Below, piece after piece: positions 45,239 through 55,978 of a DNA stretch of 64,000 bases (position 1 is the stretch's first letter; each line of letters begins with the position of its first letter). The notes under the pieces are model-generated. The model was not told the DNA's origin and made no database searches. It saw only the letters and a program-made list of their open reading frames with translations. Position numbers and translations under genes: made by a program. The stretch is taken from positions 1 through 64,000 of the forward strand of contig NZ_FWPT01000015.1 of NCBI RefSeq assembly GCF_900174585.1, written 5' to 3'. The DNA is from Parendozoicomonas haliclonae. GTDB taxonomy: Bacteria > Pseudomonadota > Gammaproteobacteria > Pseudomonadales > Endozoicomonadaceae.

Positions 45239-46354
45239 ATGACTCAGACTCTCTTCCAACGCTTTGAACACAATGGCTTTGCCGTCAACAATCGCATTGC
45301 CATGGCACCCATGACCCGCTCTCGCACTGAAACCGGCGATGTACCTGGGCAAATGGTCGCCAATTATTACGGCCAGCGTGCCGGTGCCGGCCTGATCATT
45401 ACTGAAGGTGCCCCTATTTCAGCGGTTGGCCGCGGTTACTCTATGACCCCGGGTATTTATACGCCGGAGCAGGTGGCCGGATGGAAACAGGTGACCAAAC
45501 CCGTTCATGACAAGGGCGGTAAAATTTTCATTCAGCTCTGGCACGTAGGCCGTCGCTCCCACAGCAGCATTACCGGAGGCATTCAGCCGGTTTCCGCTTC
45601 CGACGTAAAACATGCCGACAAAGTTTTTGGCCCGTTGCCTGAAGGTGGCTTCGGCATGGTTGAAACGGAACAGCCTCGCGCGCTGACCGTTGAGGAGATC
45701 AAGGCGACGGTGAACGACTTTGTGGTCGCAGCACGCAATGCCATCGAAGCCGGCTTTGATGGTGTAGAAATCCATGGTGCCCACGGTTATCTGCTGGACC
45801 AGTTCCTGCGCATCTCCAGCAACCAGCGCACCGATCAATATGGCGGCAGCCAGGACAACCGCATGCGGTTTCTGGTGGAAGTCATGGAAGCGGTTGCTGC
45901 AGAGATTGGCGGGCACCGCACCGCTATCCGGCTATCGCCGTTTGTGACTGAAGGTTATGCCGATGAGGCTGAAGATCCGGAAATCACCGCCCTGACCCTC
46001 AAGGTGCTTAAGGCTCTGGCTCCTCTGCAGCTGGCTTATGTTCACTTTTCCGAGAACATCTCCCGCTACACCGAGATGCCGGACACCTATCGCCAACAGG
46101 TTCGCGACATTTACCCGCATCCAATTATGGTGGCGGGGAAATATACTCAGGCCTCCGGTGAAGCCATGTTGAATGCGGGCTATGCCGATATGGTCGCCTA
46201 TGGCCAGCCGTTTATTACCAACCCGGATCTGGTGTATCGCATGGCCAATAACCTGCCATTGAACCCGGTTGATTATGATGCTCATGCGACTTTTTACGGT
46301 GGTGATGAGCGGGGCTATACCGATTACCCGGCACTGGAACCCCAGTCTGCCTGA
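45239..46354 (+). CDS. Old Yellow Enzyme family alkene reductase (third copy)
   Basis: 371 residues. NRIAMAPMTRSRTE, IQLWHVGRRSHSS, HGAHGYLLDQFLR, SNQRTDQYGGSQDNR, VHFSENISRY and FYGGDERGYTDYP mark a complete OYE. It resembles the barrel part of the OYE-SnoaL fusion more than the copy immediately upstream (shared FGPLPEGG, VHFSEN, and YGGDE(H/R)G), so the cluster is not a recent simple tandem duplication. It lies 15 bp downstream of the second copy. Confidence 0.9.
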   Translation: MTQTLFQRFEHNGFAVNNRIAMAPMTRSRTETGDVPGQMVANYYGQRAGAGLIITEGAPISAVGRGYSMTPGIYTPEQVAGWKQVTKPVHDKGGKIFIQLWHVGRRSHSSITGGIQPVSASDVKHADKVFGPLPEGGFGMVETEQPRALTVEEIKATVNDFVVAARNAIEAGFDGVEIHGAHGYLLDQFLRISSNQRTDQYGGSQDNRMRFLVEVMEAVAAEIGGHRTAIRLSPFVTEGYADEAEDPEITALTLKVLKALAPLQLAYVHFSENISRYTEMPDTYRQQVRDIYPHPIMVAGKYTQASGEAMLNAGYADMVAYGQPFITNPDLVYRMANNLPLNPVDYDAHATFYGGDERGYTDYPALEPQSA

Positions 46355-46367
46355 TCTCTAATATCGT

Positions 46368-46405
46368 AACGCAGAGTCGAGGGTATATACTCTCGTCTTT
46401 GCGTT
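46368..46405. terminator. Long imperfect hairpin after the third OYE gene
   Basis: AACGCAGAGTCGAGGGTA pairs with TACTCTCGTCTTTGCGTT across a 2-base loop with two G-U pairs and one mismatch. A modest T-rich stretch follows. Probable terminator. Confidence 0.55.
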
Positions 46406-46450
46406 TCATTGTTCTTCCCGTTATCTGTTTTTTAAGGTGTACCTCAGACT

Positions 46451-47410
46451 ATGGGCCAAAACACGACAATAGCCTGGACTTATCAGCCCGAGACCGCGTC
46501 TCTTGCCAGCAGACCACAAGTCATTCCTTCACCGGGGGCTGGTGAGCTGGTCATTGATAACCGGGCTATTGGTATCAATCCGGTGGACTGGAAGCTTATT
46601 CATGCCAATCCTCTGAACTGGCAGCAAGGTCATATCCCCGGGGTAGACGGCGCGGGCATCGTTTCAGCCGTAGGAGATGGTGTGGATCAGAGCTGGCTGA
46701 GGAAACGTGTGGCCTATCACGCCGCACTCAAATTTGACGGCAGCTTCGCGGCTTACACCATTGTCCGCGCGGAGCGGGTTATGGTGATGCCAGAGTCCCT
46801 GAGCTTTGCCTTTGCCGCCGCCCTGCCCTGTCCGATGCTCACCGCCTGGCAGGCCTTTGAGAAAATACCGCACCACCATGGTTACAGCGTACTTATTGCC
46901 GGACTGGGTGCCGTCAACAAGCTGCTGGTACAGATGCTGGTGCAGTCCGGACTCCAGGTGGATGTGTTGTCCCGTAGCGTAACGGATTATGAAGCCCGAA
47001 CTTTAGGCATCCGCACAATTTACCGGGATCCATCCGAGATCAAACTGCATTACTTCGCCATTTATGATGCCAACAGTGGCAGCCATGCAGCCTCGCTGGT
47101 TCCGCTGTTAAAAGCTAACGGCCATATTATCTGCATTCAGGATCGTATCCCTGCCCCAATTGACCCACCGTTTACCCGCACTATCTCTTACCATGAGATC
47201 GCTCTGGGTGCGCTGCACGACTTTGGTGATGCTGAAGACTGGCAGCATCTGATGCACAAGGGTGAACAGCTGATGGCCCGTGTCGCTGACCGCAAGCTTT
47301 GGGTTGAAGAGCCGGTTGAGTTTGATTTCACTGAAATGCCGGAAGCCCTGAAACACAGTGAAGACAGCAAACATAAAACCGTGGTCGTACGTGAAGAGTT
47401 CTGTCCCTGA
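46451..47410 (+). CDS. Zinc-type alcohol dehydrogenase / quinone oxidoreductase-like MDR protein
   Basis: 319 residues of the MDR superfamily. IGINPVDWKLIHANPLNWQ and IPGVDGAGIVSAVGDGVDQ define the GroES-like domain; the nucleotide-binding part is LIAGLGAVNKLLVQMLVQSGL, an altered G-x-G-x-x-G. The catalytic Zn ligands of true alcohol dehydrogenases are not evident, so a zinc-free quinone-reductase-like activity fits better. It ends with an actual hairpin before katG. Confidence 0.75.
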   Translation: MGQNTTIAWTYQPETASLASRPQVIPSPGAGELVIDNRAIGINPVDWKLIHANPLNWQQGHIPGVDGAGIVSAVGDGVDQSWLRKRVAYHAALKFDGSFAAYTIVRAERVMVMPESLSFAFAAALPCPMLTAWQAFEKIPHHHGYSVLIAGLGAVNKLLVQMLVQSGLQVDVLSRSVTDYEARTLGIRTIYRDPSEIKLHYFAIYDANSGSHAASLVPLLKANGHIICIQDRIPAPIDPPFTRTISYHEIALGALHDFGDAEDWQHLMHKGEQLMARVADRKLWVEEPVEFDFTEMPEALKHSEDSKHKTVVVREEFCP

Positions 47411-49714
<2,304 letters not shown>

Positions 49715-49736
49715 TCCACTAACATCCAAAGAACGT

Positions 49737-49775
49737 TCCGGCAATATCTCACATAAGATATGGGATATTGCCGGA
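49737..49775. terminator. Hairpin between katG and the convergent dsbB-like gene
   Basis: TCCGGCAATATC and GATATTGCCGGA form a perfect 12-bp stem with a 15-base loop, midway between the two stop codons. It lacks a T-run on either side, so it is a probable but not typical bidirectional terminator. Confidence 0.6.
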
Positions 49776-49799
49776 CGAATCAGAAACAGCCCCCAGCGA

Positions 49800-50387
49800 T
49801 TAACGGCTAACTGGACTGATTTTTTTCAGCCAGCCATAGGCTGAACTCAGGATACAAACGGCAGCGGCCAACAAATAGATAGAGAAGATAATCACCATCC
49901 ATTGGGCCATATTCAGGCTGAACAGTGTCCAGTTATCGGCACCACAGATACCTGTTGGCTGGAACATGGTCGGCCACCAATTATCGAGCGGCAGTTCAAA
50001 AGGGAACACCGGCTGCAGACTGCAGCTGGAGGAGAAGGGATTGAACCCGGCGTAATCGGCGGTCTGGTTGATCGCCTCACTCAAACCGTAGGCCGCTCCC
50101 ATCAGCCAGATACCATAACCGAGCAAACGCAGAACACGTTGTTGGGGTGACACCATAATCACTACAGAAGCCAACCCCAGTAGCATAACTGCCAGTCGCT
50201 GATACACACAGCGTTCGCAAGGGTCCATATGAGCAATGTACTGGAAATACAGGGCGCAGAGCTCCAGAAAGAGCGTTGTCACCAGCATGATCACCCAGGT
50301 TATCCGGTAGCCTTGCCAACGGAAGAGTGTCGCCGGCGGATTCTGCTTCAATTGCTGCAGTTCTTCCACAAAGTGCGCGATTCCCAT
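49800..50387 (-). CDS. DsbB/DsbI-like quinone-dependent disulfide bond formation protein
   Basis: 195 residues and four to five membrane helices. The first periplasmic Cys pair is in HMDPCERCVYQRLAVM; the second is in SSSCSLQ and GICGADNW, as in the DsbB/DsbI group. The long stretch between the second pair and its length resemble DsbI. It re-oxidises its DsbA partner and passes electrons to quinone at the inner membrane. The DsbA-like gene lies directly upstream on the same strand (71 bp), so they are a pair. Confidence 0.83.
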   Translation of the reverse strand: MGIAHFVEELQQLKQNPPATLFRWQGYRITWVIMLVTTLFLELCALYFQYIAHMDPCERCVYQRLAVMLLGLASVVIMVSPQQRVLRLLGYGIWLMGAAYGLSEAINQTADYAGFNPFSSSCSLQPVFPFELPLDNWWPTMFQPTGICGADNWTLFSLNMAQWMVIIFSIYLLAAAVCILSSAYGWLKKISPVSR

Positions 50388-50458
50388 AACGCCCCCGATT
50401 CTGTTCTTCTATCCGGAGCGACCTGCCGGAAAAACTTCCGCAGGTCGTTCGTCGTTAT

Positions 50459-51082
50459 TTACTGAGCCTGAACGGCTGTTTTTTTAGACAAATAAGCAAT
50501 CAGGCCATGCAGCTCATCATAGGAGCTCAGGCTGCCCATATTAATGAGATAGCGATTGTTAACCATAAAGCTCGGCACGGAAGTAACGTGGTCGGCATAA
50601 CGGTTCCAGGCCATCAGGCGCTTGCGGGTCGCCAGTGAACGCTTTTTCTTGTCGTAATCCGCCTTAGTCAGGCCGGCCTGCTCCAGAGTCTGATAGAACT
50701 CTTTCTCACTGCCCCAGTCGCCTCTGCGCTGCTCGTGAATACGACCAAACAATGCTTTTTTAACAGACGCCTCTTGAGGTGTATTCTGGGTCATGGCCAG
50801 AGCGGTACTGGCCTGCCTGGCGTAATCACCCATAAACTCCATATGCACCTGATCAAAGCCAATATTCTGACCGCTCAACCATGCCTGCAACGAACCCAGG
50901 GGACCATACTCCCACTGATAACAGCCGCCACAGTAGATAGAAAACAGTTCGGTCACCATAGGCTGCGAGGACGCTTGCAGTTCCTCAATTATTTCGTAAT
51001 GGGTTCCTTCTTTAAACACTGCGGTTTGAGCAAATGCCAATACCGGCAACAGGTAGAGAAAGACGGCAAAAAACTTCTTCAT
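50459..51082 (-). CDS. DsbA/DsbL-like periplasmic thiol:disulfide oxidoreductase with CGGC active site
   Basis: 207 residues from ATG 51082, beginning with a signal peptide (MKKFFAVFLYLLPVLAFA). The thioredoxin fold with a helical insertion is intact: FSIYCGGCYQWEYG (Cys51, Cys54) and the cis-Pro loop SVPSFMVNN. The dipeptide between the cysteines is Gly-Gly, unlike PH in E. coli DsbA, so the redox potential probably differs. Together with the DsbB-like gene it forms a dedicated oxidising pair; what it folds is not clear from neighbours. Confidence 0.85.
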   Translation of the reverse strand: MKKFFAVFLYLLPVLAFAQTAVFKEGTHYEIIEELQASSQPMVTELFSIYCGGCYQWEYGPLGSLQAWLSGQNIGFDQVHMEFMGDYARQASTALAMTQNTPQEASVKKALFGRIHEQRRGDWGSEKEFYQTLEQAGLTKADYDKKKRSLATRKRLMAWNRYADHVTSVPSFMVNNRYLINMGSLSSYDELHGLIAYLSKKTAVQAQ

Positions 51083-51310
51083 TGATGCGATGTTCCCACT
51101 GCCCTGCCCTTTGATGGATCGCGCACGATACCTCAGGCAGGAATTAATAATATCTGGATGAATAGTGACGCGACGAACCCATAAGAAGCAATACGTATAA
51201 AAACACATGAAAGGTAATGGAATACCGTCCCCCGACACTTTTCCATACCCTCCTGAATACACGCTCTGCTGTGCCGCAAAGGGCTTTCCCCTCTGCAGCA
51301 CAGTCAGGGT

Positions 51311-53020
51311 TTATCGCTCCTGCCAAGGCAGAATAAACACCCGGGACGCATGGGTGTCAGCCACTTCCCTGAGGTAAACGGCTTCCCTTGCCCGACGCGC
51401 CACCAGCAGCGGATCGGTCACCGCCAAAGGTTGCAGACACTGGTTTACGACCCAGCCCGCCGGGGTAATACCGGCACGCTTGAGATCTTCCTGCAAATCC
51501 GCAGCCTCATGAACCGGCGTGGCTTCCGGCAAGGTGCAGATCAGCAGACGGGTAAACGCAGGATCCCGCAGACGTGGCAATAAACCGGTCACCTCATCGG
51601 AATGGGCATCCCCCCGCTTCAACACTTCCTTGTGGTAACTCTGGGCAGCATCCAGCAGCAGGATCGTATGTCCGGTTGGCGCCGTATCAATCACCGTGAT
51701 GCGGTCATCAGCCTGATGGACTGTGCGGGCAAAAGCCTGGAACACGGCAATCTCTTCGATGCACGGAGAACGCAGATCTTCCTCCAGAAGTGCACGTCCA
51801 TCGTCATCCAGTTCGGTGGCTTCCGACAGTACTTCTTTCCGATAACGTTCAATTTCCACAACAGGATCAATGCGCTCGACCCGCAGCAGGTGGGCTGGAA
51901 CCTGCCCGGCAGCATCAGCGACATGAGCAGCAGGATCCGTTGTGGTCAGGGTCACCGGATGGCCTTTTTCTGCTAACCGGCGGGCAATCATGGCAGCAAT
52001 CGACGTTTTGCCAACACCGCCTTTACCCATGGTCATTACTGCACCACGGCCGCTGGCAGCCAGTTCCTCAATAAACTGTTCCAGCTCATCGCCCTGAACA
52101 GAGTCTATAGCAGCAACCTGAGTGATAGAGGTATCGATCTGCGGCGCAAAGAAACGACGCAAGCCTTCCAGCCCAACTGGCAGCACAGGTGCCAAAGGAA
52201 TAGTGGTCAGAGCAAGCTGACGCAGATTCTCAGGCATTGCACTCAGCGCAGTTTCCGCACGGGAAGCCAGGGCAACGGCAACAGGGTCAGTCAGATCAGT
52301 GGCCACAAACTGGCCATTCACGACAAGGTGCTGATTAGTAATACCCAGCGCGGCCAGCTCTTCACTGGTTCGAGAAGCCTCCTTGATAGAAGCGGCTTCC
52401 GGACGGGTCACCAGCACCAGACGGGTCTGGCTTTCGTCTGCCAGGGTCTCGACCGCCTGCGCGTACATCCGGGTCTGCTTTTCCAGAGCTGCCAGCGGTC
52501 CCAGACAGGAAGAGCCAGTGGTGCTGTCGGCAACAAACCCAGTCCAGGCTTTGGGTAAGGAGAGCAAACGTAACGTATGGCCGGTTGGTGCGGTATCGAA
52601 AATAATCCGGTCAAAATCCGCCGTTTTTTCATTGCCGACCAACAGTTCGGTAAAGCCATCAAAAGCAGCAATTTCCAGAGTACAGGCCCCGGAAAGCTGC
52701 TCTTCCATATTCTCCAGCACCGCGTCCGGCAGGATACCTCGGTAAGGATCAATGGCTCGTGCCCGATAAGCGGCAGCCGCCGCACGGGGATCAATATTCA
52801 GGGCAAAGAGGTTCTCAACATCACGAATCGCTGTTGGTTCACCGCTGAGCGGTGTTGCCAGCACTTCATCAATATTGGACGCGGGATCAGTACTGACCAG
52901 CAGAACCTTTTCACCCCGGCCCGCAAGATAGACTGCAGATGCACAGGCAGTACTGGTTTTACCCACGCCACCCTTACCGGTAAAGAACAGTATGCGGGGC
53001 GCATTGTCCAGAAAGTTCAT
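51311..53020 (-). CDS. arsA: ArsA, arsenite-stimulated ATPase (tandem)
   Basis: 569 residues from ATG 53020. Two homologous halves each carry a deviant Walker A: FTGKGGVGKTSTACAS near the start and MGKGGVGKTSIAAMIA near residue 330, each followed by a DTAPTGHT signature. The Cys residues that bind As(III) (in GACTLEIA, SSCLGP and RSPCIEE) are all present. It is the energising subunit for arsenite efflux, pairing here with Acr3, and is 10 bp after arsD on the same strand. Confidence 0.92.
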   Translation of the reverse strand: MNFLDNAPRILFFTGKGGVGKTSTACASAVYLAGRGEKVLLVSTDPASNIDEVLATPLSGEPTAIRDVENLFALNIDPRAAAAAYRARAIDPYRGILPDAVLENMEEQLSGACTLEIAAFDGFTELLVGNEKTADFDRIIFDTAPTGHTLRLLSLPKAWTGFVADSTTGSSCLGPLAALEKQTRMYAQAVETLADESQTRLVLVTRPEAASIKEASRTSEELAALGITNQHLVVNGQFVATDLTDPVAVALASRAETALSAMPENLRQLALTTIPLAPVLPVGLEGLRRFFAPQIDTSITQVAAIDSVQGDELEQFIEELAASGRGAVMTMGKGGVGKTSIAAMIARRLAEKGHPVTLTTTDPAAHVADAAGQVPAHLLRVERIDPVVEIERYRKEVLSEATELDDDGRALLEEDLRSPCIEEIAVFQAFARTVHQADDRITVIDTAPTGHTILLLDAAQSYHKEVLKRGDAHSDEVTGLLPRLRDPAFTRLLICTLPEATPVHEAADLQEDLKRAGITPAGWVVNQCLQPLAVTDPLLVARRAREAVYLREVADTHASRVFILPWQER

Positions 53021-53030
53021 TGCCCGGCCC

Positions 53031-53405
53031 TCAGCACGCACCGCCACAACCGCAACAGGCAGGCTTTTGTTCTGCTTTTGGCTCAGACCCGGCCTCCTGC
53101 GCTGCACCTTCGGCCATAGCGATTAACTGATCACGGGAAGGATACGTGCCATAGCTGACCAGCTCGCCATCGCGCAGGATGACTGGAAGAGCCTCATTTT
53201 GATGGGATTCCAACAAAACTTTAACAGTCAGATTGGCGGCGAAGGCAGCGGGTTCCTGAGCCAGATTGTAACGGGTCACCTGATGGCCCAGCGTCTCCAG
53301 ATGTCCCAGATCTGCGGAAAATACAGACAATTTCTGATCTGGCTTAGGACCACAAACACCAGAGGAACAACACATGGCAGGATCGAAAACAGTAATAACG
53401 GACAC
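53031..53405 (-). CDS. arsD: ArsD, arsenite metallochaperone
   Basis: 124 residues. The N-terminal CC-S-x-G-V-C pattern (MCCSSGVC; the Cys12, Cys13, Cys18 site) is the As(III) site that hands arsenite to ArsA. The C-terminus ends with another cluster (ACCGCGGAC). A thioredoxin-like fold is expected. It is also a weak repressor in some operons, which may matter because no arsR is adjacent. It is between acr3 (114 bp) and arsA (10 bp). Confidence 0.92.
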   Translation of the reverse strand: MSVITVFDPAMCCSSGVCGPKPDQKLSVFSADLGHLETLGHQVTRYNLAQEPAAFAANLTVKVLLESHQNEALPVILRDGELVSYGTYPSRDQLIAMAEGAAQEAGSEPKAEQKPACCGCGGAC

Positions 53406-53519
53406 AGTCGTATTCCTTACGATTCAACGCAATGAAGAAAGCGAGTGGTAAAGAGCATTCCCTGGCGACCTCGGGGAGAGATCAGCCGGGAATGCAGAGT
53501 TTCAGGCTGGAAGTTTCAA

Positions 53520-54551
53520 TCAGGAAGCGTGAGCCACCGGGAAGCGGTCACGGGTGCGGTTGGCATAAGCCACCAGGGCCAGCATGATAGGCACTTCCAC
53601 CAGCACACCAACAACAGTGGCAAGCGCAGCACCGGAGTTCAGGCCAAACAGGCTGATGGCAACGGCCACTGCCAGTTCAAAGAAGTTGGACGCACCAATC
53701 ATCCCGCCCGGCGCAGCAATGCTGTGGGGTTCTTTCCACTTGTACATCCAGCCATAGGCAATGGCAAAGATCAGCACGGTCTGGATAATCAGAGGAATGG
53801 CAATCAGCACGATATCGACCGGATTTGCCAGAATCCGTGGCGCCTGGAAGCCAAACAACAGCACGACGGTCAGAATCAAGCCCAGAATAGAGAACGGCTT
53901 GATCGTCGCGCCAAAGCTTTGCAGTTCCTCTTCACTGCCCACCATTTTGCGCGTAATCAGTCCGGCAACCAGCGGAATCACGATAAACAGCACCACGGAC
54001 AGGAACAGAGTGCTCCATGGCACGATGACATCCGTCACGCCCAGCAGCAACGCAGCAATCGGAGCAAAAGCGACGACCATCACCAGATCATTCACAGCCA
54101 CCTGCACCAGCGTGTAGTTAGGGTCGCCCTTGGTCAGCTGGCTCCAGACAAACACCATCGCCGTACAAGGAGCCACACCCAGAAGAATCATACCGGCAAT
54201 ATACTCATCACCCAGTTCCGGTGTAATCAAACCGGTAAAACTGCCAAAGAAGTAACGGATAAAAGCAATCGCCAGCAGCGCCATAGTGAAGGGCTTGATC
54301 AGCCAGTTCACCGTCAGGGTAACGATCAGCCCTTTTGGACGACGATGGATATTTTTTACCGCAGTAAAGTCAATCTGCATCATCATCGGGTAGATCATCA
54401 GCCAGATCAGTACGGCAATCACCAGATTGATATTGGCGTATTCCCAGCCACCCATCAGGGTAAACAGTTCCGGAAACAGCGTGCCGCCGGCAATACCAGC
54501 GACCATGGCCAGAGCCACCCAGACACTTAGATAACGCTCAAAAAGTCCCAT
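53520..54551 (-). CDS. acr3: Acr3-family arsenite efflux permease
   Basis: 343 residues with about ten membrane helices. It carries the Acr3 hallmark [15 protein letters not shown] with the essential Cys, and [11 protein letters not shown], plus [22 protein letters not shown]. It exports arsenite across the inner membrane and here works with ArsA and ArsD. It is the first gene of the acr3-arsD-arsA unit. Confidence 0.92.
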   Translation of the reverse strand: MGLFERYLSVWVALAMVAGIAGGTLFPELFTLMGGWEYANINLVIAVLIWLMIYPMMMQIDFTAVKNIHRRPKGLIVTLTVNWLIKPFTMALLAIAFIRYFFGSFTGLITPELGDEYIAGMILLGVAPCTAMVFVWSQLTKGDPNYTLVQVAVNDLVMVVAFAPIAALLLGVTDVIVPWSTLFLSVVLFIVIPLVAGLITRKMVGSEEELQSFGATIKPFSILGLILTVVLLFGFQAPRILANPVDIVLIAIPLIIQTVLIFAIAYGWMYKWKEPHSIAAPGGMIGASNFFELAVAVAISLFGLNSGAALATVVGVLVEVPIMLALVAYANRTRDRFPVAHAS

Positions 54552-54952
54552 AACGGGCCCTCACAAAAATCGCAAATCGTCGAAACGCGATGACAAAAGG
54601 TAAAAAAATACTGAAGCCCAATAAGCCCCGGGTTGCACTCGTCATTGAAGTGCACCGTTCTCGCTCAACGTCTCAGGTTTAGCAGAGTCTTGTTAGCAGA
54701 CAACTTATTGGAGGGTGACATGATGCTCCGGGAAAGCGGCCTTACCTGCGGATTATCATGATCGTCAATTCACGATGGACGATACGCCTGTCTTATTCTT
54801 ACGACAAGTGCTTTATAAAATTATTTTTCCATTGCACACCCTGCGGAAAGACCACCTATATTGCCTATATTGTGAAACCGACTCCTGCCATGGGCACCAC
54901 AGTACGGTTTTGGTCTCCATGGTTAATACCCTGCGGACGAACAGGCCCCGTT
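54552..54952. other. 401-bp divergent region between the ars operon and a flavoprotein gene
   Basis: It holds the promoters of acr3 (minus) and the NQO-SnoaL gene (plus). A short dyad ATCGC...GCGAT (54569-54591) could be an ars operator, though it does not match a known ArsR site. A 13-codon reading frame with a GGAGGG leader (54720-54761) exists but nothing supports translation. No other gene seen. Confidence 0.4.
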
Positions 54953-55903
54953 ATGAATAGAGTTCTGATCATCTCCGGCCACCCTAATCTGGAACAGTCC
55001 TACACCAATAAAGTCATACTTGAACAGCTGGAGCAGCGTATTGAGACCCTGGGAGTACGAAGGCTGGATACTCTGTATCCCGACTACCAATTCGATATAA
55101 AGGCTGAACAGCAGGCGCTACTGGATGCCGACAGTGTGGTGCTGCAATTTCCTTTTTACTGGTACTCGATGCCGGGTCTGCTGAAGCTCTGGCTGGATGA
55201 GGTGTTTACCTTTAACTTCGCCTACGGCCCGGAAGGTGACAAGCTAAAGGGCAAACATTTCTTGTTGTCGTTTACCATTGGTGGTCCCCAGCAGTCTTAC
55301 CATCCCCTCGGGTATAACCACTTTTCTGTGCAGCAGCTGATGACGCCGCTTGAGCAGACGGCTTATCTGGCCGGTATGGTTTATCACCCGCCGGTGTACA
55401 GCCACGGTATGGTTTATATACCCGGCGTCTATAACACTCAGGAAGGTGTCGAAGCCCGGGCCCGTGACCATGCCGAGCAGCTGATTACAACGCTGGAAGA
55501 GTTATCGCTGACCACCAGCCGCCAGTCCGCAGTGAAGGATTTTGTCGAACACTGGTTCAAGGAGTTCGATAAGCTGCCGGATGATCCGGGCTGGTTCCTC
55601 AGCCATATTGACGACTCCCTGCATCTGGATGGCCCTGAGGGAACCTTCCGGGGCAAGGCCGGCTTTACCGACTGGTATCAGCTCCTGCGCCAGAGTTTTC
55701 AGGAAGGTGCCCTGCATCTTTTAGAGCGTATGGATGTCAGTCATCTGGAAAAAAACCATTATCAGGTCGATTTCCTGGTGCGCGTTGAAGCCGTAACCCA
55801 TAACGATGAACCGGTCAGTATTCTGGCCAAGGAAGTCTGGCGATTGGCACTGGATGATGAAAACTTTGTCACCCTGTTTGACTACCGGGTGGAAGTGGTC
55901 TGA
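54953..55903 (+). CDS. NAD(P)H:quinone oxidoreductase-like flavoprotein fused to a SnoaL-like domain
   Basis: 316 residues from ATG 54953; the frame extends 65 residues upstream without homology. Residues 1-188 are a KefF/MdaB-type flavodoxin-like NQO: ISGHPNLEQSYTN (FMN/FAD phosphate site), QFPFYWYSMPGLLKLWLDEVF and FTIGGPQ. Residues about 191-316 are an NTF2/SnoaL-like domain (FVEHWFKEFD, FRGKAGFTDWYQLL, YQVDFLVRVEA, EVWRLALDDENFVTLFDYRVE). It probably reduces quinones or nitro compounds. The same extra domain type is found on the OYE fusion in this window. Confidence 0.83.
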   Translation: MNRVLIISGHPNLEQSYTNKVILEQLEQRIETLGVRRLDTLYPDYQFDIKAEQQALLDADSVVLQFPFYWYSMPGLLKLWLDEVFTFNFAYGPEGDKLKGKHFLLSFTIGGPQQSYHPLGYNHFSVQQLMTPLEQTAYLAGMVYHPPVYSHGMVYIPGVYNTQEGVEARARDHAEQLITTLEELSLTTSRQSAVKDFVEHWFKEFDKLPDDPGWFLSHIDDSLHLDGPEGTFRGKAGFTDWYQLLRQSFQEGALHLLERMDVSHLEKNHYQVDFLVRVEAVTHNDEPVSILAKEVWRLALDDENFVTLFDYRVEVV

Positions 55904-55922
55904 CGAACAAGACCTATAAAAA

Positions 55923-55957
55923 AACAAGGAGTACAGCATCAAGCTGTGCTCCTTGTT
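55923..55957. terminator. Strong bidirectional terminator
   Basis: AACAAGGAGTACAGC pairs with GCTGTGCTCCTTGTT, 15 bp with one G-U pair, 5-base loop. An A-run on the left becomes a T-run for the minus strand, so it ends the importer operon; it also lies just after the flavoprotein gene. Confidence 0.8.
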
Positions 55958-55978
55958 GTTGAGCAGTTAAATCAAGAA

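Noticed and set aside
46398-46430. TTGCGTTT ... CCCGTTATC after the third OYE gene
   Set aside because: Spacing to the CGTT is 12 instead of 15, the -10 differs, and the sequence is part of a hairpin.
54720-54761. 13-codon leader peptide with a GGAGGG site
   Set aside because: No conserved content, no attenuator hairpin seen, and no reason to tie it to the following gene.
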